Positions 1 through 7,052 of a stretch of DNA of 18,238 nt are shown piece by piece. Numbering within the stretch: the stretch's first letter is position 1; the number at the start of each line of letters is the position of its first letter. Source of the DNA: Erysipelotrichaceae bacterium. GTDB taxonomy: Bacteria > Bacillota_I > Bacilli_A > Erysipelotrichales > Erysipelotrichaceae. The stretch spans positions 265 to 18,502 of the forward strand of contig DOUE01000030.1 of assembly GCA_003520745.1 (NCBI GenBank), written 5' to 3'. A program made the position numbers and the translations under genes. The notes under the pieces were generated by a model. The model saw nothing but the letters and a program-made list of their open reading frames with translations. It searched no databases and was not told the origin of the DNA.

Positions 1-1
1 A

Positions 2-916
2 AAAACACCCGGCGATGCGAACATCGCCATCGACTTCTGGACCGGAAACGGGAAACGTACCAAAAAAGTTAAGCAGATGGATCCGACCCATCAAATGGCA
101 AGAATGACCGGAGGACGCGACCTTCAACCGAATTTGCGCGCCGCGCCGTTCGTCCTTGATCCGTTTGGCGTCAAAAAAATCGACGCCGTTCTCTCCACCC
201 ACTATCATAACGACCATATCGACATCACCTTCGCGGCGGCCGTATTGAAGAACTGCGATCCTTCCGTACCTTTCATCGGTCCGCAATTCTGCGTCGATGT
301 CTGGACGAAATGGGGCGTCCCCGCGGATCGTTGTAAAGTCGTCAAACCGGGCGACGTCGTCAAAATCAAAGACATGGAAATCCTTGTCTTGGACTCTTTC
401 GACCGTACCGTGTTGATCACGACGCCGACCGTGGACAATCTCTGGGGCACCTGCCCGAGCGACATGGATCTGCGTGCCGTCAACTACCTGATCAAAACCC
501 CGGGTGGAAACCTCTATCATAGCGGCGACTCCCATTATTCCAACTACTATGCCAAACACGGCAAAGAAAACAAGATCGATGTCGCACTGGGATCCTATGG
601 GGAAAACCCGATCGGTTTGACCGACAAGATGACTTCCAGCGATATCCTGCGTATGGGCGAAGCGCTCAACACGCAAGTCATCATCCCGTTCCATCACGAT
701 GTTTGGACGAACATGATGGCCGACCCGCGCGAAATCGACATGCTTTTCGAAATGCGTAAATACCGCCTTCAATACAAATTCCTGCCCTTCATCTGGGAAG
801 TCGGCGGAAAGTTCATCTTCCCCGATGATAAGGCCAAACGTGCCTACCACCATCCGCGCGGCTTCGCCGACGCGTTCGCCAACGAACCGAACATCCCGTA
901 TGTTTCGTTCCTCTAG
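2..916 (+). CDS. ulaG: L-ascorbate-6-phosphate lactonase UlaG (5' partial)
   Basis: A cytoplasmic metallo-beta-lactamase-fold hydrolase that opens L-ascorbate 6-phosphate to 3-keto-L-gulonate 6-phosphate, the first step after PTS uptake. The reading frame is open from base 2, so the first ATG in view (base 77) is internal. The 304 visible residues begin at a segment matching E. coli UlaG ('IDFWTGNGK'), and about 50 N-terminal residues lie outside the window. The metal-binding HxHxDH motif (HYHNDH) is encoded at 200-217. Further family blocks are 'NLYHSGDSHYSNYYAKHG', 'DVALGSYGENP' and 'IPFHHDVW', and the C-terminus ends in 'SFL' as in E. coli. Nine bases separate its stop from the EIIA gene, so the two are co-transcribed. 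The promoter is not visible. Identification rests on remembered family sequence but is very clear. Confidence 0.96.
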   Translation, partial: KTPGDANIAIDFWTGNGKRTKKVKQMDPTHQMARMTGGRDLQPNLRAAPFVLDPFGVKKIDAVLSTHYHNDHIDITFAAAVLKNCDPSVPFIGPQFCVDVWTKWGVPADRCKVVKPGDVVKIKDMEILVLDSFDRTVLITTPTVDNLWGTCPSDMDLRAVNYLIKTPGGNLYHSGDSHYSNYYAKHGKENKIDVALGSYGENPIGLTDKMTSSDILRMGEALNTQVIIPFHHDVWTNMMADPREIDMLFEMRKYRLQYKFLPFIWEVGGKFIFPDDKAKRAYHHPRGFADAFANEPNIPYVSFL

Positions 917-925
917 GATCCAACC

Positions 926-1369
926 ATGATCCATGAACTGATTGAACTGAATCGCGTCATCTTCCGTGAGTCTTTCCCGGATTGGCGCAGCGCGGTCGCC
1001 GAATCCTGCACCCCTTTGGTGGCGGACGGATCGATCACCGAACAATATGTCGCCGATGTCATCAAATGCGTCGAAACGCACGGCCCGTACATCGTCATCG
1101 CCCCCGATATCGCGATCCCGCACTCCTTAGCCGGAGGACCGGGGGTCAACCGCAGTGCGATTTGTTTCATGAAGGTCGAACAAGCGGTTTCGTTTGAACC
1201 GGGCAATCCCGAGAAGGACGCCCGTCTCTTCTTCGTCCTCGCGGCGAAAGACCCGGATGAACACCTGGCCAATCTCGTCAAGCTTGTCGATATGCTTTCG
1301 GATGAAGCGAACGTTGCGAAACTCATCGCCGCGAAATCGATCGATGATTTGAAGAGCTCGTTTGCCTAA
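926..1369 (+). CDS. ulaC: PTS ascorbate-type EIIA component (UlaC-like)
   Basis: A 147-residue cytoplasmic phosphotransferase domain of the mannitol/fructose (EIIA type 2) superfamily. It passes phosphate from HPr to the ascorbate EIIB during uptake. The phospho-acceptor histidine is H66 in 'IAIPHS', followed by the usual 'GVNRSAICFMKV' strand and a C-terminal 'LANLVKLVDMLSD' helix. Length is close to E. coli UlaC (about 154). The position right after ulaG and before ulaF/ulaE supports ascorbate as the substrate. Its ribosome binding site is weak (AGGA at 915-918), and translation may be coupled to ulaG. The partner EIIB and EIIC genes are not in the window and are expected upstream. A terminator hairpin begins six bases after the stop. 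Confidence 0.9.
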   Translation: MIHELIELNRVIFRESFPDWRSAVAESCTPLVADGSITEQYVADVIKCVETHGPYIVIAPDIAIPHSLAGGPGVNRSAICFMKVEQAVSFEPGNPEKDARLFFVLAAKDPDEHLANLVKLVDMLSDEANVAKLIAAKSIDDLKSSFA

Positions 1370-1374
1370 ACCCG

Positions 1375-1399
1375 ACGGATCAATTTTTGATCCGTTTTT
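1375..1399 (+). terminator. Internal intrinsic terminator of the ula operon
   Basis: A perfect 9-bp stem (ACGGATCAA pairing with TTGATCCGT), a 3-nt loop and five T residues at 1395-1399. It lies between ulaC and the propeller gene, only 16 bases before the latter's ATG, and there is no room for a new promoter after it. It should therefore act as a partial terminator that lowers expression of the three downstream genes. Confidence 0.8.
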
Positions 1400-1414
1400 C
1401 ACAGGAGGAAAACC

Positions 1415-2443
1415 ATGGAATACATGAAGCACCATTGCGCCGACATTTTCAAATGTTACAGCACTTCCGCGATGCAGATCGACGGGAAGTGGCATTATCT
1501 CTTTGCGACCGAAGACAAAGGGGTTTGTTTGGATTTTAGCGATGATTTTAAACTGAACGGCACCGTGTGGGAAGGACCGGGGGGGACGATGTCCATCGTA
1601 CCGATCCCTGGGAAACCCAACCAGTTCCTCGCCGTGCAGGAGTTCTTCCCGACCTTCAACGCCCCCAACGCGAAAATCGTATGGGCCGAGTACGTCGATG
1701 AAACCTGGGTCATCCATCCGTTCATCGATCTTCCCTATGTCCATCGCTTCGACCTGCTTCACCGCGACGGCGTCACGTATTTCGTCGCCGGTTCGCTTTG
1801 TACGAGTAAACAGGATCGCGACGATTGGTCCGATCCCGGGAAAATCCTGGTCGGCATTCTGCCCGACCATTGGACGCAACCGATGGAACTCAAGTCCGTC
1901 AAAGACAAACTAACCCGCCATCATGGGTATTCACGCGGTAAGTGGGAAGGAAAGGTCGCCGGTTTCTTCACGGCGGACGAAGGGGTATTCGCCCTGGTTC
2001 CTCCGGGAGAAGGCGATCTTGACTGGAACGTCACCCAACTGATGGACCGTCGCGTCAGCGACATCAGCGTCTTCGATATCGACGGGGACGGCGTGGATGA
2101 ATTCATCACGATCGAACCTTTCCATGGCAACGCCTATGTCGTCAATAAGCTCATCGGGAAAGAATACGTCGAAGTCTACCGCTATCCCGGTGAATTGGAT
2201 TTCGCCCACGTCGTTTGGGGTGGAAAACTGAACGGGGTCCCGACCCTTTTGGGTGCGGCACGCCGGCTAAACAAAGAACTCTTCATGATCCGCTATGATG
2301 AAACCAAAGGCTTCGTCACCACGGTCCTTGAAACGGGCTTCGGTCCATCGAATATTTTCGTTGTGAATCGTCAGCACGGCGACCATATCCTGGTATGTAA
2401 CCGGGAACAAGGGGAAGCGGCTGTCTTCACCACGAAGGGCTAA
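1415..2443 (+). CDS. Unrecognised predicted seven-bladed beta-propeller protein in the ascorbate operon
   Basis: I do not recognise this 342-residue protein. It starts at ATG 1415 behind a strong AGGAGG (1402-1407), has no signal peptide or membrane segment, and should be cytoplasmic. Seven blade-like repeats can be laid out at about residues 14-50, 57-105, 108-162, 168-211, 215-260, 262-307 and 310-342. Each opens with a short hydrophobic strand, followed by a turn rich in Gly/Asp and a second strand. Blade 5 carries a calcium-loop-like 'DIDGDGVDEF' (D221, D223, D225) typical of FG-GAP/VCBS repeats. Histidines H110, H169/H170 and H265 fall near the start of blades 3, 4 and 6, where propellers often line a central pocket. 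The gene is followed after one base by ulaF. By context it may be a sugar-phosphate or ascorbate-derivative enzyme or a binding protein. The function is unknown and the fold is my inference. Confidence 0.85.
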   Translation: MEYMKHHCADIFKCYSTSAMQIDGKWHYLFATEDKGVCLDFSDDFKLNGTVWEGPGGTMSIVPIPGKPNQFLAVQEFFPTFNAPNAKIVWAEYVDETWVIHPFIDLPYVHRFDLLHRDGVTYFVAGSLCTSKQDRDDWSDPGKILVGILPDHWTQPMELKSVKDKLTRHHGYSRGKWEGKVAGFFTADEGVFALVPPGEGDLDWNVTQLMDRRVSDISVFDIDGDGVDEFITIEPFHGNAYVVNKLIGKEYVEVYRYPGELDFAHVVWGGKLNGVPTLLGAARRLNKELFMIRYDETKGFVTTVLETGFGPSNIFVVNRQHGDHILVCNREQGEAAVFTTKG

Positions 2444-2444
2444 C

Positions 2445-3140
2445 ATGTACACGGCACTGAAAGAGCGTGTTCTGCACGCCAACCTCCAGTTACCTAAATA
2501 CGGCTTGATCACGTTCACTTGGGGGAACGTGAGCGAATACGACCCTGAACTGGGCGTCGTCGCCATCAAACCCTCCGGCGTCGACTATGATTCCATGACC
2601 GCGGAGGATATCGTCGTCGTCGATCTTCAAGGGAAGATCGTCGAGGGGAAATACAAACCGTCCAGCGATACTCCGACCCATCTTGCGATTTACCGTAACG
2701 ACTCCCGTGTCCGCGGGATCGTCCATACCCATTCCCGTTGGGCGACCTTGTTCGCCCAAGCGAAGATCGACGTCCCCGCGTTGGGGACGACGCATGCGGA
2801 TTACTTCTTCGGATCCATCCCGTGCACACGGGTTTTGACACCGGAAGAAATCGCTTCGGATTATGAATTGGAGACCGGGAAAGTCATCCTTGAAACCTAT
2901 CGCGACCGTAAGATCGACCTCATGAGCGTACCCGCCGTCTTGGTGGCGTCGCACGGACCCTTCACCTGGGGGAAAAGCCCGGAAGAAGCGGTTCACAACG
3001 CCGTCGTGTTGGAAGAGGTCGCGATGATGGCGTGGCATGATTTGATGCTGAACCCGAACATCGGATCGATGCAGGAAGAACTGTTGAAGAAACATTATCT
3101 TCGTAAACATGGTCCGGGGGCGTACTATGGCCAGAAGTGA
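2445..3140 (+). CDS. ulaF: L-ribulose-5-phosphate 4-epimerase UlaF
   Basis: A 231-residue cytoplasmic class II aldolase-family epimerase. It converts L-ribulose 5-phosphate to D-xylulose 5-phosphate, the last step of ascorbate catabolism. The zinc ligands H94 and H96 ('IVHTHS') and H170 ('ASHGPF') are present. So are D75 ('SSDTPTH'), the catalytic acid D119 ('TTHADYFFG') and Y228 in the C-terminal 'GPGAYYGQK', each one position off E. coli AraD numbering. Length equals AraD/UlaF (about 228-231). The arabinose paralogue AraD is the main alternative, but the neighbours UlaE, UlaG and EIIA point to UlaF. The start is one base after the previous stop, with only a weak AAGGG site upstream, suggesting translational coupling. 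It overlaps the next gene. Confidence 0.95.
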   Translation: MYTALKERVLHANLQLPKYGLITFTWGNVSEYDPELGVVAIKPSGVDYDSMTAEDIVVVDLQGKIVEGKYKPSSDTPTHLAIYRNDSRVRGIVHTHSRWATLFAQAKIDVPALGTTHADYFFGSIPCTRVLTPEEIASDYELETGKVILETYRDRKIDLMSVPAVLVASHGPFTWGKSPEEAVHNAVVLEEVAMMAWHDLMLNPNIGSMQEELLKKHYLRKHGPGAYYGQK

Positions 3141-3966
3141 CGTTCGACTGGGATGTTATGAAAAAGCCATGCCCTCCAACTGGACATGGGTCAATAAATG
3201 CGTCGCAGCGAAAGACGCCGGTTATGATTTCATCGAAATCAGCATCGACGAGACCGACGAGAAACTGGCGCGTTTGGACGACTCCAATTTCGCCTCGACC
3301 GTCCTCAACGCCGTCAAGTTGACGGGGATGCCGATCCGTACGATGTGTTTGAGCGGACATCGCAAGTATCCTTTGGGCAGCGAACATCCGGAAACGGTGA
3401 TCCGTTCGTTGGACATCTTCACAAAAGCCGTGAAACTGGCGGAATGCCTCGGCATCCGCATCATCCAACTGGCCGGATATGATGTGTATTATGAAGACTC
3501 AAGCCCGATTACGCGCAAGCGTTTCTTGGAAAACCTGAAGAAATGCGTGGCGATCGCAGCCAGACATGGCGTTTTGTTAGGTTTTGAAACGATGGAAACC
3601 CCCTTCATGGATACGGTCTCCAAAGCGATGGCGGTCGTCCGTGCGGTCGATTCACCCTACCTCAACGTCTATCCCGATCTAGGGAACTGCACCAACGCCG
3701 CGAAACTCTACCGCACCGAACTGGTCGACGACCTGCATTCCGGTCAAGGCCGGATCGTCGCCGTCCACATCAAAGAGACGGTCGTCGGGAAGTATCGCGA
3801 AATTCCGTTTGGAAAAGGGCATGTGGATTTCAAGAACGCCCTTAAGACATGCATGGATTTGGGTGTACGGATGTATGTCGCCGAGTTCTGGTATGATTCC
3901 ACGACGGAAGCCAACGACGTCCTGAAGTCGAACCACGACTTCCTAACCGCATATTTCAATGATTAA
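3127..3966 (+). CDS. ulaE: L-xylulose-5-phosphate 3-epimerase UlaE
   Basis: A 279-residue TIM-barrel isomerase (xylose isomerase-like/AP endonuclease 2 superfamily). It makes L-ribulose 5-phosphate from L-xylulose 5-phosphate, feeding UlaF. The four metal ligands expected from E. coli UlaE are visible: E154 ('GFETME'), D184 ('YPDLGN'), H214 ('VAVHIKE') and E253 ('VAEFWYD'). The family blocks 'DETDEKLARLD', 'SGHRKYPLGSE' and 'IQLAGYDVYY' are also there. I chose ATG 3127 over the in-frame ATG 3109. It gives an N-terminus like E. coli UlaE, has a GGGGG-type site at 3116-3120, and reduces the overlap with ulaF to 14 bases. It is the last gene of the operon and is followed by a terminator. Confidence 0.95.
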   Translation: MARSDVRLGCYEKAMPSNWTWVNKCVAAKDAGYDFIEISIDETDEKLARLDDSNFASTVLNAVKLTGMPIRTMCLSGHRKYPLGSEHPETVIRSLDIFTKAVKLAECLGIRIIQLAGYDVYYEDSSPITRKRFLENLKKCVAIAARHGVLLGFETMETPFMDTVSKAMAVVRAVDSPYLNVYPDLGNCTNAAKLYRTELVDDLHSGQGRIVAVHIKETVVGKYREIPFGKGHVDFKNALKTCMDLGVRMYVAEFWYDSTTEANDVLKSNHDFLTAYFND

Positions 3967-3970
3967 GTCG

Positions 3971-3999
3971 ATCCTCCATCCAACGATGGGGGATTTTTT
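3971..3999 (+). terminator. Intrinsic terminator ending the ula operon
   Basis: ATCCTCCATC pairs with GATGGGGGAT (10-bp stem with one T-G pair, 3-nt loop) and runs straight into a T tract (3994-3999). It starts four bases after the ulaE stop. Confidence 0.88.
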
Positions 4000-4032
4000 C
4001 GTATCGTAATCAGCCATGATTACATCGCATTA

Positions 4033-4041
4033 TGGTAGAAT
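4033..4041 (+). promoter_or_regulatory. Extended -10 promoter for the DUF454 gene
   Basis: TGGTAGAAT is a TGn extended -10 with hexamer TAGAAT (4036-4041), 22 bases before the ATG. No good -35 is seen at the expected distance. A strong AAGGAGG site follows at 4051-4057. Confidence 0.6.
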
Positions 4042-4063
4042 AGGCGAATCAAGGAGGTAAGAT

Positions 4064-4483
4064 ATGAAACAAAGTCCGATCATCCGAATTCTACTTATGT
4101 CGATCGGAACGGTCTCGTTGGGTCTGGGGATCATCGGGATTTTCATCCCCCTACTTCCGACCACCCCGCTCCTGCTTCTGAGCGCCTACTGCTACATGCG
4201 AAGTTCGATACGCCTGTATACCTGGTTGGTCGAACATCGGATCTTAGGGAGCTACATCTACTACTATCTCCACTATAAAGCGATTCCGTTACGGATGAAA
4301 ATCAGTGCGACCCTTTTACTTTGGCTATCGTTGATCGCGACGATGTTATGGTTGAGAAATCCTTGGGCGATCGGCGGACTAACCGTGGTCGGGAGTGCGA
4401 CCAGTTTCCATGTGCTTCGCTTGCGGACCTTGAAACCGGAAGAAATCGAAGCCTATCAAACCCGGTTTGAAAATGGAAGATAG
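4064..4483 (+). CDS. DUF454 (YbaN-family) small inner-membrane protein
   Basis: A 139-residue membrane protein of the DUF454/YbaN family. The diagnostic block is 'GIFIPLLPTTPLLLLSAYCY' (residues 25-44), normally followed by 'RSS', as here. Hydrophobic segments lie at about 8-30, 32-45, 78-96 and 100-117. The C-terminal tail is charged and probably cytoplasmic. The biochemical role of the family is not established. It appears monocistronic, with its own extended -10 promoter and a strong AAGGAGG site, and it ends at a terminator shared with the opposing gene. It is unrelated in function to the ula operon just upstream as far as the sequence shows. Confidence 0.88.
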   Translation: MKQSPIIRILLMSIGTVSLGLGIIGIFIPLLPTTPLLLLSAYCYMRSSIRLYTWLVEHRILGSYIYYYLHYKAIPLRMKISATLLLWLSLIATMLWLRNPWAIGGLTVVGSATSFHVLRLRTLKPEEIEAYQTRFENGR

Positions 4484-4508
4484 AAAAATCCCCGCAACGG
4501 GGATTTTT
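4484..4508. terminator. Bidirectional terminator between convergent genes
   Basis: AAAAATCCCCG-CAA-CGGGGATTTTT is a perfect inverted repeat with a T run on both strands. It begins directly after the TAG of the + strand DUF454 gene. On the other strand it overlaps the stop of the DUF1294 gene (TAA, 4507-4509), so one hairpin serves both transcripts. Confidence 0.9.
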
Positions 4509-4764
4509 AGAGAAGATAGAGAAAGAGAACATTAAAGATCAAATCCGCCAACAAGATCGCGACGAACTTCGTCTTTCTTGTCTTGTGATGGAAACGAAAC
4601 ATTCCAGCCCAAATTCCGGTCGCACCGCCGATCAAACCTAAAAGGAAGAAGGTCTTTTCAGGGATCCGCCAATCATGGCGGATCGCTTTTCGTTTGTCCA
4701 CATATACCAAGATGAACCCGATGATCGATAATAGGAGATAGACCGACAAGACGGTTTCGATCAT
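4507..4764 (-). CDS. DUF1294 family membrane protein
   Basis: An 85-residue protein of the DUF1294 family with two or three hydrophobic segments (about 4-21, 38-55 and 66-85). The family signature is clear: 'DKRKAIRHDWRIPEKTFFLLGLIGG' spread over residues 23-47, then 'FRFHHKTRKTKF' (56-67). The function of the family is not known. In other bacteria the domain can be fused to a cold-shock domain, but here it stands alone. Its ATG overlaps the stop of the upstream M24 peptidase gene by four bases (ATGA, 4761-4764), so the two are translationally coupled in one operon. Confidence 0.87.
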   Translation of the reverse strand: MIETVLSVYLLLSIIGFILVYVDKRKAIRHDWRIPEKTFFLLGLIGGATGIWAGMFRFHHKTRKTKFVAILLADLIFNVLFLYLL

Positions 4765-5810
4765 GGGAGAACCTCGTTGGATTTAGGATAGGCATTCAGG
4801 ACGTCACAACCGTCTTCGGTGACCAATACGAGATCTTCGATGCGGACACCGCCTTGACCTTCGAGATAGATGCCGGGTTCGATCGAGAAGACCATGCCTT
4901 CGAAGGCGACGACATCGCTGACGCCGCTGACATCGAAGGGCTCGTGGACATCCGTTCCGATCCCGTGGCCAAGACGATGGATGAAACAGGCTCCATACCC
5001 TTTTTCTTCGATGACCTTCCGTGCGGCGTAGTCGATTTCCGAGAGTCTCACACCGGGTTTTACGGCCATGATCCCCGCTAGGTTGGCTTCCTTGACCGTA
5101 TCGTAGATTTCCTGATTCCATGGTTTCTTCAGCGAGAAACTACGGGTCATGTCGCTGCAATACCCGTCCTTGATGCACCCCATGTCGATGATGATCGGCA
5201 TGCCTTCTTCAAGTTTTCGATCTTGGCATTGGGCGTGCGGATCGGCCGTCGAACTTCCGAAGGCGACGATCGGATCGAAGCTTACCCCATCCGCAAGCTC
5301 GTCGAAACGCCGGCGGATGAACGCCGCGATATCGACTTCGCTCACACCGACCCTCAGACGATCGACCACTTCCCCCATCACCGCATCGTTGATTTGACTG
5401 GCGAGAAGCATTTTGGCTTGTTCATCCTTCGATTTCCTGGCACGGATCCGATCCACGATGAACGAGCCGTCGCTAACGTTCAAATCGGGACGATGCTTCA
5501 AACATTTGAGTAGGAAGCCGGAGGCGAACTGACGATCGATCGAGAGATCAGGTCCGTTCAACCGTTGAGTAAGAAGCAACGTCGGATCGTCGATATCATG
5601 GAAACGGACGATTTCGATCGCTTCGTTCTCGTAAGGGAACAAGCGATTCAGAAATAAAACAACCTCTTCGTCTTGAAACAAGCACGCCAGAAAACGCTCG
5701 GAAACATGGAAACGTTTCCCTAATACATACTCGATAGCCTTCGGGTCGCTAATCAGAAATCGACGGACACCCAGTTCGGCCATGCTTTGTTGGATCGCTT
5801 GGATACGCAT
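4761..5810 (-). CDS. M24-family metallopeptidase (Xaa-Pro aminopeptidase/dipeptidase type)
   Basis: A 349-residue cytoplasmic peptidase with the 'pita-bread' fold. It has a creatinase-like N-terminal domain (about 1-125) and a catalytic M24 domain (about 130-349). All five dinuclear metal ligands are in place: D209 ('IIIDMG'), D220 ('CSDMTR'), H282 ('GHGIGTDVHE'), E311 ('SIEPGIY') and E325 ('VRIEDLV'). Length (about 350) matches the short Firmicutes PepQ/YpdF/YqhT-type enzymes. These cut the bond before proline in peptides or dipeptides, and sequence alone does not say which. It is the first gene of a two-gene operon with DUF1294. The start ATG at 5810 has an AGAGGGG site upstream. Confidence 0.92.
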   Translation of the reverse strand: MRIQAIQQSMAELGVRRFLISDPKAIEYVLGKRFHVSERFLACLFQDEEVVLFLNRLFPYENEAIEIVRFHDIDDPTLLLTQRLNGPDLSIDRQFASGFLLKCLKHRPDLNVSDGSFIVDRIRARKSKDEQAKMLLASQINDAVMGEVVDRLRVGVSEVDIAAFIRRRFDELADGVSFDPIVAFGSSTADPHAQCQDRKLEEGMPIIIDMGCIKDGYCSDMTRSFSLKKPWNQEIYDTVKEANLAGIMAVKPGVRLSEIDYAARKVIEEKGYGACFIHRLGHGIGTDVHEPFDVSGVSDVVAFEGMVFSIEPGIYLEGQGGVRIEDLVLVTEDGCDVLNAYPKSNEVLP

Positions 5811-5837
5811 AACTTAACCCCTCTCTTCACTTTCACC

Positions 5838-5866
5838 ATTTTACCATTCTCTCTACGCAATGTCTT
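5838..5866 (-). promoter_or_regulatory. Promoter of the M24 peptidase operon
   Basis: Read on the - strand there is AAGACA (-35, 5861-5866), a 17-base spacer and TAAAAT (-10, 5838-5843), preceded by TGG to form an extended -10. It lies 28 bases before the peptidase ATG. Confidence 0.65.
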
Positions 5867-5976
5867 GAGAAAACAGAAGGGGATTGTTGGGACATGGAAA
5901 CGCAAGATTTACTAAGCCGAAGGTTAATTTGGGGAAAAAACGATCAAGAACTCTCAAAAAATGGAAAATACCTTTA

Positions 5977-6000
5977 TGAAAACGTTTTCTATGATAAAAT
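5977..6000 (+). promoter_or_regulatory. ROK kinase promoter with overlapping cre-like operator
   Basis: TGAAAACGTTTTCT (5977-5990) contains a perfect 12-bp palindrome, GAAAACGTTTTC. It matches the CcpA cre consensus TGWAANCGNTNWCA at all but the last base. An extended -10 (TGATAAAAT, hexamer 5995-6000) starts two bases after it. A LacI/CcpA-type protein bound here would block RNA polymerase. No convincing -35 is seen. Confidence 0.65.
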
Positions 6001-6022
6001 GAAAGTGCAAGGGGAGGCTTTT

Positions 6023-6946
6023 ATGAAACAATATTTAACCGTCGATGTCGGCGGTACAATGATCAAGTATGCATTAATGGATGAGAAAACGGTCATCCAT
6101 GAAAAAGGCGAAGTTCCCGTCCCCCGTGACACCTTGGAGAATTTCATCGAAACGATCGGTCGCCTGTATGATAAGTATGCGAAGAGAATCAGCGGGATCG
6201 CCTTTAGCGTCCCCGGGGTCATCGATGTGGAACGCGGTCACATGTATTCGGGCGGGGCGTTGAAATACATCGTCGATTGTCCGATGCGCGACCTGCTTTC
6301 GAAACGCGTTCCCGTTCCGATGAGTTTTGAGAACGACGGAAAATGTGCGACCTTGGCGGAGCTTTGGATGGGAAGCATGAAAGATGTGAAAAACGGTGTC
6401 ATCATCCTCTTGGGGACGGGCATCGGAGGCGGCGTCATCATCGACCACAAACTCCATCGCGGGATGAACTACGCCGCCGGGGAGTTCTCCAGTCTGTTAA
6501 ACAACTTAGTTACGTTTGATGAGAAGCCGCATAGTTGGTGGGAACTCAACGGAAACACGGGATTACTCCAACCTTTCGCGGATAAGAAACACATGGATAT
6601 CCACGAAATCAACGGCCGGAAATTGTTTGAGGCCTATCATGCCCAGGATGAGGACGCGATCAATACGGTCGAAAGGTTTTGCGAAACCTTGGCGAACGGA
6701 ATCTTCTCGATCCAATGCATCCTGGATGTGGAAAAGTTCAGTATCGGCGGAGGGATCAGCGCCCAGGATGTGCTGATCGAAACCATCCGACGCAAAGTGA
6801 ACCGACTCTTCGACATCACGGCCTTCGAACAGATGCCCATCATCCGACCCCGGATCGAACGGTGTGCGTTCGCCAATGATTCCAACTTGATCGGTGCCTT
6901 ATACAACCACCTTGAATTAAACAAAGGGATCAAAGAATTCTTCTAG
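6023..6946 (+). CDS. ROK-family sugar kinase (BglK-like, no zinc motif)
   Basis: A 307-residue ASKHA-fold kinase that should phosphorylate a hexose or beta-glucoside with ATP in the cytoplasm. It has the N-terminal phosphate loop 'DVGGT' (8-12), the catalytic aspartate D105 in 'FENDGK' and the second nucleotide loop 'LLGTGIGGGVII' (129-140). It then reads 'AAGEFSSLL' where many ROK proteins have a GHxxx histidine, and the CxCGxxGCxE zinc motif is absent. That pattern resembles beta-glucoside kinases (BglK) more than glucokinase. There is no N-terminal HTH, so it is an enzyme, not a ROK repressor. I chose ATG 6023 because of the GGGGAGG site at 6011-6017. The in-frame ATG at 5894 would translate across the promoter. 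The exact substrate is uncertain. Confidence 0.88.
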   Translation: MKQYLTVDVGGTMIKYALMDEKTVIHEKGEVPVPRDTLENFIETIGRLYDKYAKRISGIAFSVPGVIDVERGHMYSGGALKYIVDCPMRDLLSKRVPVPMSFENDGKCATLAELWMGSMKDVKNGVIILLGTGIGGGVIIDHKLHRGMNYAAGEFSSLLNNLVTFDEKPHSWWELNGNTGLLQPFADKKHMDIHEINGRKLFEAYHAQDEDAINTVERFCETLANGIFSIQCILDVEKFSIGGGISAQDVLIETIRRKVNRLFDITAFEQMPIIRPRIERCAFANDSNLIGALYNHLELNKGIKEFF

Positions 6947-6970
6947 ACCTTCGGGAATCCGAAGGTCTTT
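6945..6970 (+). terminator. Intrinsic terminator after the ROK kinase
   Basis: AGACCTTCGG and CCGAAGGTCT form a perfect 10-bp stem around a GAAT loop, followed by TT. The kinase stop codon (TAG, 6944-6946) is part of the stem. The short T tract makes it moderate. Confidence 0.75.
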
Positions 6971-7014
6971 ACGTCGAGTCCATCCGAAGTCGAATCCACC
7001 CCGAGAACGGTTCA

Positions 7015-7023
7015 TGATATAAT
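7015..7023 (+). promoter_or_regulatory. Extended -10 promoter of the two-component system
   Basis: TGATATAAT is a perfect extended -10 (hexamer TATAAT, 7018-7023), 29 bases before the sensor kinase ATG. No recognisable -35 lies 16-18 bases upstream, which is tolerable for an extended -10. Confidence 0.7.
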
Positions 7024-7052
7024 CTGAATCAAAGAAGTAAAGCGAGGTCGAC

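Noticed and set aside
5894..6022. An in-frame upstream ATG that would add 43 residues to the ROK kinase.
   Set aside because: It would translate across the -10 and the cre-like palindrome, adds no family-like sequence before the phosphate loop, and ATG 6023 has a much better GGGGAGG site.
6998..7014. GAACGGTTC before the sensor kinase promoter as a cre-like operator.
   Set aside because: It misses several conserved cre positions, and its 4-bp arms are too short to be significant.
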